The notes: generated by a model from the sequence alone, not told the origin. Positions 51,912 to 62,561 are shown, numbered from the stretch's first letter. The stretch: DNA of 64,000 nucleotides from Staphylococcus sp. M0911 (GCF_003491325.1 NZ_CP022881.1:2374351-2438350), one strand, 5' to 3'. Numbers and translations are program-made.

Positions 51912-52590
51912 GCGTCAACACCTCTTCCTCTTTCACACGACCATCTAAAATATGAATAATACGATCAGCTTTATTCGCTACCTCACGATCGTGGGTTACC
52001 ATAATCATGGTTGTTCCTTTTTCTTTGTTTAACGACACAAACAAATCCATAATATCTTTTGATGTTTTTGAATCTAATGCCCCTGTTGGCTCATCGGCAA
52101 TGATAAATTTAGGTTCATTAATAATCGCTCTCGCAATCGCGACACGTTGTTGTTGTCCCCCTGATAATTTATTAGGAAGTAAGTCTTCCTTCTGATGTAG
52201 ACCAACATCATCCAATCCTTTTAACACTTTGGCTTTACGGTCTTTACTACTCATTCCATTATATATGAGTGGAATACTGACATTTTCAAGAATGGTATTA
52301 TTTTGAATTAATTTAAAGTTTTGAAACACAAATCCTACCGTAAGATTTCGTATCGTTGCGAGACGATTATCTGATGCTTTTTTATAATTGTCACCGTTAA
52401 AAAGGTAATCGCCTTCATAACCACGGTCAATAAATCCTAAAATATTAATTAATGTACTTTTACCTGATCCTGATGGTCCCATAATCGCGATAAATTCACC
52501 TTCATCAATATGAATATCAATATCTTTTAAAATATGATTCGTTTCGTCACCATTTTTGAAATGTCGATTGATTTTTTTCAATTCAATCAT
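51904..52590 (-). CDS. ABC transporter ATPase (YknY/MacB type)
   Basis: 228-aa ATPase: Walker A GPSGSGKSTL (about 39-48), signature LSGGQQQR (about 142), Walker [13 protein letters not shown], and switch VTHD. Starts with an ATGA overlap with the adaptor gene and overlaps the permease gene by 8 bp. Confidence 0.92.
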   Translation of the reverse strand: MIELKKINRHFKNGDETNHILKDIDIHIDEGEFIAIMGPSGSGKSTLINILGFIDRGYEGDYLFNGDNYKKASDNRLATIRNLTVGFVFQNFKLIQNNTILENVSIPLIYNGMSSKDRKAKVLKGLDDVGLHQKEDLLPNKLSGGQQQRVAIARAIINEPKFIIADEPTGALDSKTSKDIMDLFVSLNKEKGTTMIMVTHDREVANKADRIIHILDGRVKEEEVLTHE

Positions 52591-53717
52591 GATGACACCT
52601 CAACTTTTTCTCCATCATTTAAATTACCTTTAGGATTTTTGATGACTTTATCACCAGCTTTAAGCCCTTTTTTCACAATAATTTGGCCATTGTTGCGGTC
52701 GATTTTAATATCACGTTTGTGAACTTTATTTTTTTTATCTAACACAAATACATCATTATCTTTGGTTAAAACATCGTTAGGTAGTTTTAAAGATTTTAAT
52801 GGAATTTTCGCGTCCATTGAGAACCCTGAACGTACTGGAATATCTAAATCACCAATAATGACATTGTATTTAGATGTATCGCCTTCTTTACCACCAGATG
52901 GATTATTTACCGTTGGATTTGAAGCTTGTGCGGCACTACCACCATCTTGTCCTTCGTCACCTTGGCTACCTGCACTTGCTTGTGCGCCACTTGTTCCACC
53001 ACTAGCGCTGTCATCATAACTCGTTGGTAATTCATCTATTTTAAGGATCTTACCCTTACCTTTTTTACCATTACTATTAACTGTGACATCGACTTTGTCA
53101 CCTTCTTTGATTTTCTCAACATCAAACTCCGTGACAGTTGATTTAATTTGTGGATTGTCTGAAATAAGTTGTAAGACAGGTTGTCCGTCGCCAGCATCTT
53201 CGCCATTTTTAATATTGACTTTACCATCAAATGCTGCATAAATACTATCGTTCATTTGTTTGTCATGTTGTGCCAGTTGTTGTTGTGCTTCGTTAAGTGA
53301 ACTTTGATCTTGTGTCAGTTTAGATTGTAGTTGATTATTGTTAGGACTTTGATTGATTTTTTGATAATCATCATTCACTTGTTGTTGTGCTTGATCCACT
53401 TTGTTTGCGAGTTGTTGACGCTTACTATTGTTCGTATCATAACTGATAAGACGGTCCCCTTGTTTGACCTTTTGACCGTCATCAACTGCTGGACTCTGGA
53501 ATGTGCCAATTTGACTATTGTTGTTATATGTTTTGACCGATTTCGGAGATGCCTTACCCTCTAGACTAATCGGTGTTTCTTTCTTAACTGTATATGTATC
53601 GTAACCTTTACTATCTTTATTACCAGAGCCTGTTGTCTGTTTCACGATGAACGCTGCAATAACTAGAAGTAGAATGATTGCCACGCCGATAATACTCCAT
53701 AATATGTTTTTCTTCAT
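52587..53717 (-). CDS. Efflux membrane-fusion adaptor (YknX type)
   Basis: 376-aa HlyD/RND-type adaptor with an N-terminal membrane anchor (residues 7-26), barrel-sandwich/lipoyl halves around a coiled coil (QQLANKVDQAQQQVNDDYQK), and a C-terminal beta domain (DKVIKNPKGNLNDGEKVEV). A Gly/Ser/Ala-rich insert (GGTSGAQASAGSQGDEG onward, about 245-275) interrupts the distal part and is unusual. First gene of the three-gene operon. Confidence 0.87.
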   Translation of the reverse strand: MKKNILWSIIGVAIILLLVIAAFIVKQTTGSGNKDSKGYDTYTVKKETPISLEGKASPKSVKTYNNNSQIGTFQSPAVDDGQKVKQGDRLISYDTNNSKRQQLANKVDQAQQQVNDDYQKINQSPNNNQLQSKLTQDQSSLNEAQQQLAQHDKQMNDSIYAAFDGKVNIKNGEDAGDGQPVLQLISDNPQIKSTVTEFDVEKIKEGDKVDVTVNSNGKKGKGKILKIDELPTSYDDSASGGTSGAQASAGSQGDEGQDGGSAAQASNPTVNNPSGGKEGDTSKYNVIIGDLDIPVRSGFSMDAKIPLKSLKLPNDVLTKDNDVFVLDKKNKVHKRDIKIDRNNGQIIVKKGLKAGDKVIKNPKGNLNDGEKVEVSS

Positions 53718-53950
53718 GTCCTATGCTCCTTAAAATGTATTATATTTTGCATGATAACATACTTTAATTATTATATATATTTAATTTAAGGAGATTTAAG
53801 CTTATTTTAAGTTTAATAATAATGAAAAAGTTTTTGTATTTCTTTTACTTACTCTATTTTTTATACTTATTTAAAATAAAAATTGATATTTTAAAAATTA
53901 TTTAACAATGTTATTCTGTTATTAAAATAACAATAAGGGGAGATACATAT

Positions 53951-54619
53951 ATGGAACAAACGAATACAACACAACCTGAAGCATCACAATCTAACTTACC
54001 TTTTGTAGACCATTTTAGAAAGATACGACAAAATCCAAAATGGCTTGTAAAGTTAATCATATTTATTGTTTTAACTTTTGTATCTATGGCATTAGCATTA
54101 AATATTACAGATAATACCAAAGCCTTGAAGCAAGCAGGTTTAAGTCAATCTGAAATTGATAAGCAAAACCAATTTAATGTAGCAACTTTTATCGGGCAAT
54201 CTATTGGAGCAATTATTTTTGGATTACTAATAACTTTCGTTATCTTCTTAGTTATTTCAAAAATTATGAAATCTGATGCAAGTGCTATTCAGATTTTTTC
54301 CGCTACAATTTCATATTCAATAATTACAGTAGTTTTTACAATTATCGTATACGGTATTCAAGCCTTGTTTGGTTTAACTATTCCAGAAACACAATTAGAT
54401 AGTCTCAATGTATTTGATAAAGGAAATAATTACTTAGTACCATTCAGTTTATCTAACTTATTATCAGCTTATTTAATATTTGCAGTTTATTTTGGTACTA
54501 GTAAATTATCTAAAAAAGCATCTATTATTTGGGCAGTAGTTGCCTTAGTATTAACTATTGGCTTTGGCTTAATTGGTGCAGGTATGCAGGATTCTATGCA
54601 AAGTTTATCTGGCATGTAA
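53951..54619 (+). CDS. Yip1-family membrane protein (YknW-like)
   Basis: 222-aa protein with a polar N-terminus and five hydrophobic segments, of the Yip1 type. Divergent from the YknXYZ-like operon. In B. subtilis the Yip1 protein YknW interacts with YknXYZ and aids its assembly, so this is the likely fourth part despite the opposite strand. AAGGGGAG precedes the ATG. The 233-bp divergent region (53718-53950) is very AT-rich with no operator recognised. Confidence 0.75.
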   Translation: MEQTNTTQPEASQSNLPFVDHFRKIRQNPKWLVKLIIFIVLTFVSMALALNITDNTKALKQAGLSQSEIDKQNQFNVATFIGQSIGAIIFGLLITFVIFLVISKIMKSDASAIQIFSATISYSIITVVFTIIVYGIQALFGLTIPETQLDSLNVFDKGNNYLVPFSLSNLLSAYLIFAVYFGTSKLSKKASIIWAVVALVLTIGFGLIGAGMQDSMQSLSGM

Positions 54620-54626
54620 TCAATAT

Positions 54627-54667
54627 TAAAAATTCCCAGAACCGCTTCGGAACTGGGAATTTTTTAT
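54627..54667. terminator. Bidirectional terminator
   Basis: Outer 9-bp arms AATTCCCAG / CTGGGAATT and inner CCG / CGG stem, with A-run before and T-run after, serving the convergent yknW-like and lipoprotein genes. Confidence 0.85.
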
Positions 54668-54680
54668 TGATTATATTCAA

Positions 54681-55259
54681 TTACTTTTCAAATGCTTTTG
54701 TTTCAATATCTTTATCTTTTAAGAACTTCTCTACTTTCTTCTGTTGTTTACCATTCACTTTATCTTTATATTTTGAATTTAATTTATCGATTTCTTTTGT
54801 ATCTTTTTTATCTAACTTTTGTAATTTTGAAGTTAATTGATTTAAATATTCATTGGTTTCTTTAGTATATTTTCCTGTTAATTCCGTGCCCTTTTTATAT
54901 CCTTTTGGTAACTCATTTTTTCTAATATAATCTTCAAAGTTTTGGTCATTTTCTTTAGACATATGTTGTAATTTATTTAGTTTCTTTTTATCTTTTTTAT
55001 TGAGTTTAGTTTCTGAACCTAAATCAGTAATATTGTCTGCTAAATCCTTATTCGTATTTAAGTATGTCTTAATACTTTTCTTTAATTCCTTTTCAGATAA
55101 TTGCTTATTTGATTTTTGATCTACAAACACTTTCTTAGGAATAGGTGGTAACTTTTCATCGTCATTTTTATTTATCTTTTCATGATCATCGTGTCCAGAA
55201 CATGCTCCTAATATCAAAGATGACGTAAGTAATACCGATGTTAGCCTTTTATAACGCAT
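54681..55259 (-). CDS. NDxxF-motif lipoprotein
   Basis: 192-aa lipoprotein with lipobox LILGAC (Cys at residue 20), a charged linker and a long Lys/Glu/Asp-rich helical domain. The text ENDQNFEDYI gives the NDxxF motif that names this staphylococcal family. Function unknown; it is surface-exposed on the outer face of the membrane. Monocistronic. Confidence 0.8.
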   Translation of the reverse strand: MRYKRLTSVLLTSSLILGACSGHDDHEKINKNDDEKLPPIPKKVFVDQKSNKQLSEKELKKSIKTYLNTNKDLADNITDLGSETKLNKKDKKKLNKLQHMSKENDQNFEDYIRKNELPKGYKKGTELTGKYTKETNEYLNQLTSKLQKLDKKDTKEIDKLNSKYKDKVNGKQQKKVEKFLKDKDIETKAFEK

Positions 55260-55342
55260 GCAACCATCCTTTAAATTATATTTATTATTAAAATATATGC
55301 TATCAAAGGTCTTTTAAAATGTAAAAATATTTTCTATTTCAC

Positions 55343-55912
55343 TTACAAAAATTTAAAAGCTAAATAAATACTTAGCCCTCCTATTGCTCCATAGCCACCA
55401 CTTACTAGAATAAAGATGATAATATCAGTTAAGACTGCTCTTCGTTTACTAACATTTACTTCATTAGGATCTTTTCCATTCATAAATGCAACAATTCTAT
55501 CGTAATTATCCATGTCATTTTTATATTTAATTTTGTCAACATTTCCTCCTGCATATATCCCGACCAAATACAATAATAAAAATATAGCAAAGCCCCACCA
55601 ACTTAAATACACAATTAAGGGCCCTAATAATATCAGTGAACCTATCAGAAGTATTAACATTATATACGTCCAAAAATCAAACTTCTTTTTTACTAATTCT
55701 CTTTGCTCCATATGAATTTCTCCTTGAACTAGATCATCCAAGGACACATTGAATAACTCACACATCATTATTAAGTTATGTACATCTGGATAACTACGCT
55801 CATTTTCCCAATTCGAAATAGTTTGTCTAGATACATATAGTTTCTCAGCTAAATATTCTTGAGAATATCCTTTATTTTCCCTGCATAATTTAATTTGATG
55901 GCTTATATTCAT
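55343..55912 (-). CDS. XRE-type HTH protein with membrane segments
   Basis: 189 aa: an N-terminal Cro/C1 helix-turn-helix (residues 5-60, GYSQEYLAEKLYVSRQTISNWENERSYPD split over the motif) fused to three hydrophobic segments (about 80-98, 105-125, 165-185). Such membrane-bound XRE regulators are common in Firmicutes, often near transporters. Target unknown. Confidence 0.85.
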   Translation of the reverse strand: MNISHQIKLCRENKGYSQEYLAEKLYVSRQTISNWENERSYPDVHNLIMMCELFNVSLDDLVQGEIHMEQRELVKKKFDFWTYIMLILLIGSLILLGPLIVYLSWWGFAIFLLLYLVGIYAGGNVDKIKYKNDMDNYDRIVAFMNGKDPNEVNVSKRRAVLTDIIIFILVSGGYGAIGGLSIYLAFKFL

Positions 55913-56112
55913 GTTTCTGTCTCCTTAAATTTTCTAGTTTAAAAGTATTTCACTTTTCTTCAAAGTGATACTCATATAGAAACGTTTTCTTTAAAATAAA
56001 ACTACCAAATTTGATTTACAATTTCATTAATTGTTCTGTCAAAATGTTTTTACACCTCGTCATAACAAGATTTCAAAGACTTACCTTAGACTACCCTTTA
56101 TATATTATTTCA

Positions 56113-56142
56113 AAATAAAAACGCTCCTTTGTCAGGAACGCT
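56113..56142 (-). terminator. Terminator of the DUF3147-TetR operon
   Basis: 9-bp stem with two wobble pairs (56134-56142 with 56120-56128) then TTTTTATTTT on the minus strand, 12 bp after the tetR stop. Confidence 0.7.
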
Positions 56143-56154
56143 ATCGAACTATAA

Positions 56155-56694
56155 CTATACGTCATATGCTTTTAAAATCATTTTTAACATTTTCTCTATA
56201 TATGCTTTTGTCAGAGACTGCGGTTTGATTAATATATTGAAATAAATAGGAGAGAAAATGATATCGATAAATAAATCTTGATTGTCTTCTTCGATATGTT
56301 GACTAATGATGGATTTTAAAATCGTTCTATTATGTTCAAAGTAATCTCTCATAAATTTTTCTCGTGCTTCTGTCTGTTGATTGCTTATCAATATTTCAAT
56401 AACAGCACTACCTAATGGTGTCTTATAGATTTTCATAACTTTAATTAGAAAATCATATAGACTATCAAACAGATTGCCATATTCTGGTTCAATGATTCGT
56501 GATTGATCTACGAACATATCTACAATCATTGACTCTTTGTCTTTCCAACGACGATATATGGTTGCCTTAGAGACACTCGTGTTCTCTGCAATTTGATCTA
56601 TCGTCATATTTTTAAAATGTGTTGTTTCTAACAAGCGATTAATCTCTTCATAAATTTTTTTATTTACTGTTGGGTCTTTCGGTCTTCCAGCCAT
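56155..56694 (-). CDS. TetR-family repressor
   Basis: 179-aa regulator with an N-terminal TetR HTH (about residues 10-56, MTIDQIAENTSVSKATIYRRW) and a C-terminal ligand-binding helical domain (TetR_C type). Last of a three-gene operon with two DUF3147 membrane proteins; it overlaps the preceding gene by 35 bp. A 20-bp palindrome at the head of the operon is the likely operator, so it would be autoregulated. Confidence 0.9.
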   Translation of the reverse strand: MAGRPKDPTVNKKIYEEINRLLETTHFKNMTIDQIAENTSVSKATIYRRWKDKESMIVDMFVDQSRIIEPEYGNLFDSLYDFLIKVMKIYKTPLGSAVIEILISNQQTEAREKFMRDYFEHNRTILKSIISQHIEEDNQDLFIDIIFSPIYFNILIKPQSLTKAYIEKMLKMILKAYDV

Positions 56695-57055
56695 ATTTTT
56701 CCCTTCTTTTACGTGCTACGTACTCCACGATTTCAAATATTATAAATGCACTTACAAACCATACTATAAATCCAACAATAATGCTAAGCAACCACATATG
56801 TGTTACGTTGAGCATTGCCCATGTTGCTAATATACTAAACAGAACGCCAGTCATACCAAATACTGCTCCTCGACTCACATGCATTGCCACTTTGTTACCA
56901 TATTGCATTCCAGAAATGCACATAGATACTAAAAATACTGCCGGGAAAGTAGCAAATATTCCTCCGAATTCTTTCCAAGGAAGTACCACTGAGACGATAT
57001 AACTAATTAATACTGCTAATCCACCAACTAAAAATTTAATAATTGTTAATTTCAT
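56660..57055 (-). CDS. DUF3147-family membrane protein
   Basis: 131 aa with four membrane segments (about 5-25, 30-48, 62-84, 88-112) and a basic tail. It shares the FLVGGLAVLIS and GGIFATFPAVFLVS pattern with the next gene, so the two are paralogues that probably form a hetero-oligomer, a paired arrangement reminiscent of small multidrug or effector exporters. AGGAGGT precedes the ATG. Confidence 0.75.
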   Translation of the reverse strand: MKLTIIKFLVGGLAVLISYIVSVVLPWKEFGGIFATFPAVFLVSMCISGMQYGNKVAMHVSRGAVFGMTGVLFSILATWAMLNVTHMWLLSIIVGFIVWFVSAFIIFEIVEYVARKRREKYGWKTERPNSK

Positions 57056-57071
57056 TAAAATGTACCTCCTT

Positions 57072-57431
57072 TTATATATGTCTTACTACAAAAATCGCCA
57101 CAGAAATCACAAGCCAACACAATATGGCAAATACTGTACCACTTTTATAGTCTTTCTTATAAATAAAAATTGAGGTAAAAAATACAGTTAAAATACACGA
57201 TATAATGCCTACTATCGCACCTGTACTTAAATGCATAGACATTTTAATGAGTTCATCGCCCTCATGATCTATGGTTAATGCTATCACTGCTGCTAAGTAG
57301 ACAGCGGGCATTGTAGCTATAATACCACCTAGTTTACCGCCAACTTTCTCTGCCATAATTGATGCTAAAGCAACCGCAAATCCACCGATTACAAAATGAA
57401 GTATCGCACTTGATATAGATATTCCGAACAC
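57072..57431 (-). CDS. DUF3147-family membrane protein
   Basis: 119 aa, four membrane segments, with FVIGGFAVALAS and GGIIATMPAVYLAA matching the paralogue that follows. GTG start 7 nt after AAGGA. First gene of the operon, directly after the TetR-type palindrome. Confidence 0.72.
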   Translation of the reverse strand: MFGISISSAILHFVIGGFAVALASIMAEKVGGKLGGIIATMPAVYLAAVIALTIDHEGDELIKMSMHLSTGAIVGIISCILTVFFTSIFIYKKDYKSGTVFAILCWLVISVAIFVVRHI

Positions 57432-57454
57432 AATAATCCTTCTTTGCTAATTAT

Positions 57455-57474
57455 TAAACGAAACGTTTCGTTTA
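57455..57474. promoter_or_regulatory. 20-bp perfect palindrome, TetR operator candidate
   Basis: TAAACGAAACGTTTCGTTTA, a perfect 20-bp palindrome 24 bp before the first gene of the DUF3147-DUF3147-tetR operon. Size and place fit binding of a TetR dimer. Confidence 0.8.
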
Positions 57475-57582
57475 CTTTTAGTGTAAAACGCACTTTATCA
57501 ATTGTAAACAATAAAATCAATAGACCTAATTTTCTAATTATTACTTAGCTAGTTTGAACTCTCTATAAATATTAAATCATAA

Positions 57583-57616
57583 TAAAAACTCCTTTCATCT
57601 CAATGACAAAAGGAGT
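57583..57616 (-). terminator. Terminator after noc
   Basis: 8-bp arms ACTCCTTT / AAAGGAGT (57588-57595 with 57609-57616) with T-run on the minus strand. Confidence 0.75.
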
Positions 57617-57621
57617 GCTAC

Positions 57622-58461
57622 TTACTTCTTATAAATTCTGATTTTAATTTCATAATAATCATCGTGATCTCTGTCTTTTTGCTCAACGTGTAAGCCCGAT
57701 TGTTGAATTGCTTCGATACTTTTACCTACTTCATCTCTTGCTTGCGTTACATCTTGTGAGAATTGGAATGACTGTGCTTTAATCTTTTCAGGTCCTGTCT
57801 TTTGACGTACTTTATCTTCTGTTTGCTTCACATTAAGCTTTTGAGCTATGACCTGTTCAATTAATGCTTCTTGATCTTCTTCGGATAATACGAGTACAGC
57901 ACGTGCATGTCGTTCAGTTATTTTACCTTCTCTTAATCTTGTAATGACTTTAGGTGCTAATTTTAGTAAGCGTAGCTTATTAGCAATGAAGCTTTGGCTT
58001 TTACCTAAACTTTTCGCTAATTCACTCTGTGTCACATCACCAAGTTCAAGTAGCTTTTTATATGCTTCCGCTTCTTCGACTACGGATAAGTTTTCACGTT
58101 GAATATTTTCAATTAATGCAACCACTGCAGTTTCTTCATCATCCATATCTCGGATAATGACATCTGCTTGAGACATATTTAAAGATTGCATTGCTCTAAA
58201 TCTGCGTTCACCTGCAATAATTTCGAACATATCTTCTTCAATAGGTCTAACTACAATCGGTTGTAATAATCCATGTTCTTTAATTGATTCTGCAAGTTCA
58301 TGTATTTTACTTGGTTCAAATACTTGTCTAGGTTGATAACGATTAGGTACGATACGTTCAATATGAATGGACTCAACATTATTATTTCGGTCTTCTTCAA
58401 TAGAACCCATGATGTCATCTTTGTTTTTTAAACCAAATAATTTTGAAAAAGGTTTCTTCAT
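57622..58461 (-). CDS. noc: Nucleoid occlusion protein Noc
   Basis: ParB-like CTPase that binds Noc sites, tethers DNA to the membrane and keeps the division ring off the nucleoid. 279 aa from ATG 58461, chosen because GGGAGC lies 11 nt upstream; the ATG at 58482 has none. It starts MKKPFSKLFGLKNK, an amphipathic membrane-binding helix like that of B. subtilis Noc. It then has PNRYQPRQVF, GERRFRAMQ and an HTH (VTQSELAKSLGKSQSFIANKLRLLKLAP). It follows rsmG, the conserved position. Confidence 0.93.
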   Translation of the reverse strand: MKKPFSKLFGLKNKDDIMGSIEEDRNNNVESIHIERIVPNRYQPRQVFEPSKIHELAESIKEHGLLQPIVVRPIEEDMFEIIAGERRFRAMQSLNMSQADVIIRDMDDEETAVVALIENIQRENLSVVEEAEAYKKLLELGDVTQSELAKSLGKSQSFIANKLRLLKLAPKVITRLREGKITERHARAVLVLSEEDQEALIEQVIAQKLNVKQTEDKVRQKTGPEKIKAQSFQFSQDVTQARDEVGKSIEAIQQSGLHVEQKDRDHDDYYEIKIRIYKK

Positions 58462-58503
58462 AATCCATTCGCTCCCTCTCATTCATTTCTATATCATCAT
58501 ATC

Positions 58504-59223
58504 TTACTTTTCAAGTAAAGGAGATTTATTGGGTGTACCTGGTTTTCTTGGGTATTTCTTAGATGTTTGGCGTCGTTTATCAATGACAATCATTTGTCTT
58601 TCTCCCGCTTCTTCTGGCAATTCAAAGTTAAATGTTTCTTTAACATTGCCACCTAATACATTAATTGCAAATTGAGCTTCGTCTAATTCTTCTTCACCTT
58701 TAGATGATTTTAAAGCTATGAATTGGCCACCTTTTTTAACTAAAGGTAGACACAATTCACTTAATACAGTTAAACGCGCAACAGCACGAGCAGTAACGAT
58801 ATCATAAGACTCCCTGTAGTCTCCCTTGCCAAAGGTTTCAGCACGATCATGCACAAAACTCACATCTTGGAGACCTAAAGCGTCTGCTAAATGATTTAAA
58901 AATTGGATACGCTTATTTAATGAATCGACTATTGTCACTTTCAACTCAGGGAAGATGATTTTCAATGGAATACTTGGGAAACCTGCACCTGCACCCACAT
59001 CACATATTGATAATGAACCCTTAAAGTCATAATAGAAACTTGGTGTGATTGAATCATAAAAATGCTTTAAATACACTTCATGTTCATCTGTAATACTTGT
59101 CAAATTCATCTTTTCATTCCATTCAACAAGTAGCTGATAATAAGTTTGAAATTGCTCCTTTTGAGTGTTCGATAATTCGATGTTGTGTTCTTTTAATTTC
59201 TCAGATAGCCATTCTATACTCAT
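58504..59223 (-). CDS. rsmG: 16S rRNA (guanine527-N7) methyltransferase
   Basis: Methylates G527 of 16S rRNA using SAM; loss gives low-level streptomycin resistance. 239 aa with the SAM motif [17 protein letters not shown] (about 70-86), [13 protein letters not shown] and VTARAVARL. Its ATG overlaps the mnmG stop by 1 nt (TAATG). Confidence 0.96.
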   Translation of the reverse strand: MSIEWLSEKLKEHNIELSNTQKEQFQTYYQLLVEWNEKMNLTSITDEHEVYLKHFYDSITPSFYYDFKGSLSICDVGAGAGFPSIPLKIIFPELKVTIVDSLNKRIQFLNHLADALGLQDVSFVHDRAETFGKGDYRESYDIVTARAVARLTVLSELCLPLVKKGGQFIALKSSKGEEELDEAQFAINVLGGNVKETFNFELPEEAGERQMIVIDKRRQTSKKYPRKPGTPNKSPLLEK

Positions 59224-61100
59224 TATTGATTCACCCTTTGAAGTTTTCCTTGTTCTAAATATACAAGTAAAATTGAAATATCAGCTGGGTTAACGCCAGA
59301 AATTCTTGAAGCTTGCGCAATATTGAGTGGCTTAACTTCAGCTAGTTTTTCTCTAGCTTCTGAAGCTAAACTATCAACTTTACTATAGTCTAAGTCTTCA
59401 GGAATTTTCTTTTGTTCCATACGTTTTACTTTTTCAACTTGTTGTAATGATTTATTGATATAACCTTCATATTTTGTTTGAATTTCAACTTGTTCTTCAA
59501 CTTCTGAAGGTAATTGATGATCTTCTTCCAAGATTTCTAATATCGTATCATATGTCATTTCAGGTCTACGTAATAAATCGATAGCTAATATACCATCTTT
59601 AAGTTTAGAACCACCATTTGCTTCGATCACTGATTGCGTATGGTCATTTGGTTTGATACGGATATCTGTTAATCTTTGAATTTCATCTTTTATTTGTTGA
59701 CGTTTATGATTAAACTGCGCATAACGTTCATCCGAAATTAAACCTAGCTCATGTCCTAAATCTGTAAGACGTAAGTCAGCATTATCATGACGTAATAATA
59801 AACGGTATTCTGCACGTGATGTTAATAAACGATATGGTTCATTTGTACCTTTTGTTACTAAATCATCGATAAGGACGCCAATATACGCATCCGAACGACT
59901 TAAGATCTTCTCTTCTTTACCTAATACTTTACCTGCTGCATTAATACCAGCCATAATACCTTGTCCAGCCGCTTCTTCATAACCTGATGTACCGTTAATT
60001 TGGCCAGCAGTATATAAATTCTTAATCATTTTTGTTTCTAGTGTCGGCCATAATTGAGTTGGAACAATTGCATCATATTCAATGGCATAACCTGCACGCA
60101 TCATATCTGCTTTTTCTAACCCAGGTATCGTCTCTAACATTTGTCTTTGAACGTGTTCAGGTAGACTTGTTGATAATCCTTGTACGTATACTTCATTAGT
60201 ATTACGTCCCTCTGGTTCTAAGAATAATTGATGGCGTGGTTTATCATTGAAACGTACAAATTTGTCTTCGATTGATGGACAATATCTTGGACCTGTACCT
60301 TTTATCATTCCAGAGTACATTGCAGATAAATGTAAGTTGTCGTCAATCACTTGATGTGTTTTATCATTAGTATAAGTTAACCAACATGGTAACTGGTCTA
60401 AAATATATTCTGTCGTTTCATAACTGAAAGCACGTCCTACATCATCACCAGGTTGGATCTCAGTTTTTGAATAATCGATTGTTTTAGAGTTAACACGTGG
60501 TGGTGTTCCCGTTTTAAAACGTACAACCTCGAAACCTAATCCTCTTAAATTATCTGCTAATGTGACAGATGGTAGTTGGTGGTTTGGACCACTTGAGTAC
60601 TTCATGTTACCTAAGATGATTTCACCACGTAAAAATGTACCAGTCGTAATAACCACTGCTTTAGAGCGATACTCTGTACCGATATTTGTACGTACACCTT
60701 TAACTTCGTCATCTTCAATAATTAATTCATCTACCATACCTTGCATAATATCTAAGTTATCTTCATCCTCGATAACATTCTTCATCTCTTGTTGGTATAG
60801 CACTTTATCAGCTTGTGCACGTAATGCTCTAACAGCTGGTCCTTTACCTGTATTTAACATACGCATTTGGATATGCGTTTTATCTATTGTCTTAGCCATT
60901 TGGCCACCTAGTGCATCAATTTCACGTACAACAATCCCTTTAGCTGGACCACCTACTGATGGATTACATGGCATAAAGGCAATATTATCTAAATTGATTG
61001 TTAACATTAATGTTTTAGCGCCACGTCTTGCTGATGCTAAACCTGCTTCAATACCAGCATGACCTGCACCAATTACAATTACATCATATTCTTGAACCAA
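59223..61100 (-). CDS. mnmG: tRNA uridine-5-carboxymethylaminomethyl modification enzyme MnmG
   Basis: FAD enzyme that with MnmE modifies the wobble uridine of several tRNAs. From TTG 61100, 625 aa, equal to S. aureus MnmG as I recall it. AAGGAGG lies 8 nt before this TTG, inside a longer frame that would add eight residues. Motifs: [14 protein letters not shown] (FAD), [21 protein letters not shown], and the C-terminal [16 protein letters not shown]. Confidence 0.97.
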   Translation of the reverse strand: MVQEYDVIVIGAGHAGIEAGLASARRGAKTLMLTINLDNIAFMPCNPSVGGPAKGIVVREIDALGGQMAKTIDKTHIQMRMLNTGKGPAVRALRAQADKVLYQQEMKNVIEDEDNLDIMQGMVDELIIEDDEVKGVRTNIGTEYRSKAVVITTGTFLRGEIILGNMKYSSGPNHQLPSVTLADNLRGLGFEVVRFKTGTPPRVNSKTIDYSKTEIQPGDDVGRAFSYETTEYILDQLPCWLTYTNDKTHQVIDDNLHLSAMYSGMIKGTGPRYCPSIEDKFVRFNDKPRHQLFLEPEGRNTNEVYVQGLSTSLPEHVQRQMLETIPGLEKADMMRAGYAIEYDAIVPTQLWPTLETKMIKNLYTAGQINGTSGYEEAAGQGIMAGINAAGKVLGKEEKILSRSDAYIGVLIDDLVTKGTNEPYRLLTSRAEYRLLLRHDNADLRLTDLGHELGLISDERYAQFNHKRQQIKDEIQRLTDIRIKPNDHTQSVIEANGGSKLKDGILAIDLLRRPEMTYDTILEILEEDHQLPSEVEEQVEIQTKYEGYINKSLQQVEKVKRMEQKKIPEDLDYSKVDSLASEAREKLAEVKPLNIAQASRISGVNPADISILLVYLEQGKLQRVNQ

Positions 61101-61181
61101 TTGTTGAACCTCCTTATTAAACATTTACCTATTTGTCTGAGAAATATACCCCTGCTGGATGAACTTCCCTATTTATATTCG

Positions 61182-62561
61182 CTATTTACCTAAACAGAAT
61201 TGACTAAATAACTGATCAATTAATTCATCACTTGCAGATTCGCCAATAATTTCACCTAAAATCTCCCAAGTGCGTGTTAAATCGATTTGTACCATATCCA
61301 TCGGTATACCTGATTCAGCTGCATCAATCGCATCTTGGATTGATTGTCTTGCTTGTTTAAGTAATGAAATATGGCGTGAGTTAGATACGTATGTCATGTC
61401 TTGATTTTGAACATCTCCACCAAAGAATAAGTCTCTGATTTGTATTTCTAATTCATCAATACCTTCTTGTTTTAGCATAGAAGTTTGGATTAATGGTGTG
61501 TCACCAATCATTGCTTTGACTTCATTAATATCTAGATGTGTTTCTAAATCTGTTTTATTGATAATTACAATAACATCTTCATTTTTAACAACATCATATA
61601 ACGTTTGGTCATCTTCCGTTAGTGCTTCATTATTATTCAATACAAATAAGATTAAGTCAGCTTGACTTAGTGCTTTACGTGAACGTTCGACACCAATTTT
61701 CTCTACTATGTCTTCAGTATCTCGAATACCTGCTGTATCTACTAAACGAAGTGGTACACCTCTGACATTAACATATTCTTCTAATACATCTCTTGTAGTA
61801 CCAGCTACTTCCGTCACAATCGCTTTATTATCTTGAATAAGGTTATTTAGCATTGAAGACTTACCTACGTTTGGTCGGCCTACAATAACAGTGGAGAGAC
61901 CTTCTCTCATTATTTTACCCTGTGCACCTGTTTCTAATAGTTGATTAATTTCTTGTTTAATATTTTTAGATTGTTGTAATAAGAACTCTGTCGTCGCATC
62001 CTCTACATCGTCATACTCTGGATAATCGATATTTACCTCAACCTGAGCAAGTATCTCTAATATTGACTGACGTTGACGTTTTATTAAATCACTTAAACGT
62101 CCCTCTATTTGATTCATTGCAACTTTTGAAGCACGATCTGTTTTAGAACGAATAAAGTCCATCACTGCTTCTGCTTGAGATAAATCAATTCTTCCATTTA
62201 AGAATGCACGTTTTGTATATTCACCTGGTTCAGCCATTCGAGCGCCATGCGTCATTGTTAATTCCAAAATACGATTAATCGTTAAAATACCGCCATGACA
62301 ATTGATTTCAATGATATCTTCTCTAGTAAATGTTTTAGGTGCTCTTAAGACGGAAATCATGACCTCTTCAACTGTCTCACTTGTTTCTGGGTCAATAATA
62401 TGACCGTAATTTATTGTATGTGAATCAACTTCTGCTAATGGTTTCTTACCTTTATATAGTTTATCTCCAATTTCAACTGCTTGTGGACCAGAAAGTCTCA
62501 CAATACCAATCGCACCTTCGCCCATTGGCGTTGAAATACTAGTAATTGTATCAAAGTCCAT
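61182..62561 (-). CDS. mnmE: tRNA modification GTPase MnmE
   Basis: GTPase partner of MnmG (459 aa). N-terminal folate-binding domain (about 1-118), helical domain, and inserted G domain with [27 protein letters not shown] and NKTD. The C-terminus ends FCLGK, with the catalytic Cys. ATG 62561 ([10 protein letters not shown]) is chosen by family alignment and AAGGAGG 11 nt upstream; the frame from 62597 adds 12 residues. Confidence 0.97.
   Translation of the reverse strand: MDFDTITSISTPMGEGAIGIVRLSGPQAVEIGDKLYKGKKPLAEVDSHTINYGHIIDPETSETVEEVMISVLRAPKTFTREDIIEINCHGGILTINRILELTMTHGARMAEPGEYTKRAFLNGRIDLSQAEAVMDFIRSKTDRASKVAMNQIEGRLSDLIKRQRQSILEILAQVEVNIDYPEYDDVEDATTEFLLQQSKNIKQEINQLLETGAQGKIMREGLSTVIVGRPNVGKSSMLNNLIQDNKAIVTEVAGTTRDVLEEYVNVRGVPLRLVDTAGIRDTEDIVEKIGVERSRKALSQADLILFVLNNNEALTEDDQTLYDVVKNEDVIVIINKTDLETHLDINEVKAMIGDTPLIQTSMLKQEGIDELEIQIRDLFFGGDVQNQDMTYVSNSRHISLLKQARQSIQDAIDAAESGIPMDMVQIDLTRTWEILGEIIGESASDELIDQLFSQFCLGK

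Noticed and set aside
53718..53950. Operator in the divergent yknX-yknW region
   Set aside because: Only AT-rich sequence; no convincing palindrome or box.
60562..61062. Long open frame (166 aa) opposite mnmG
   Set aside because: It is antisense to a well-conserved gene, has no ribosome-binding site and no family character.
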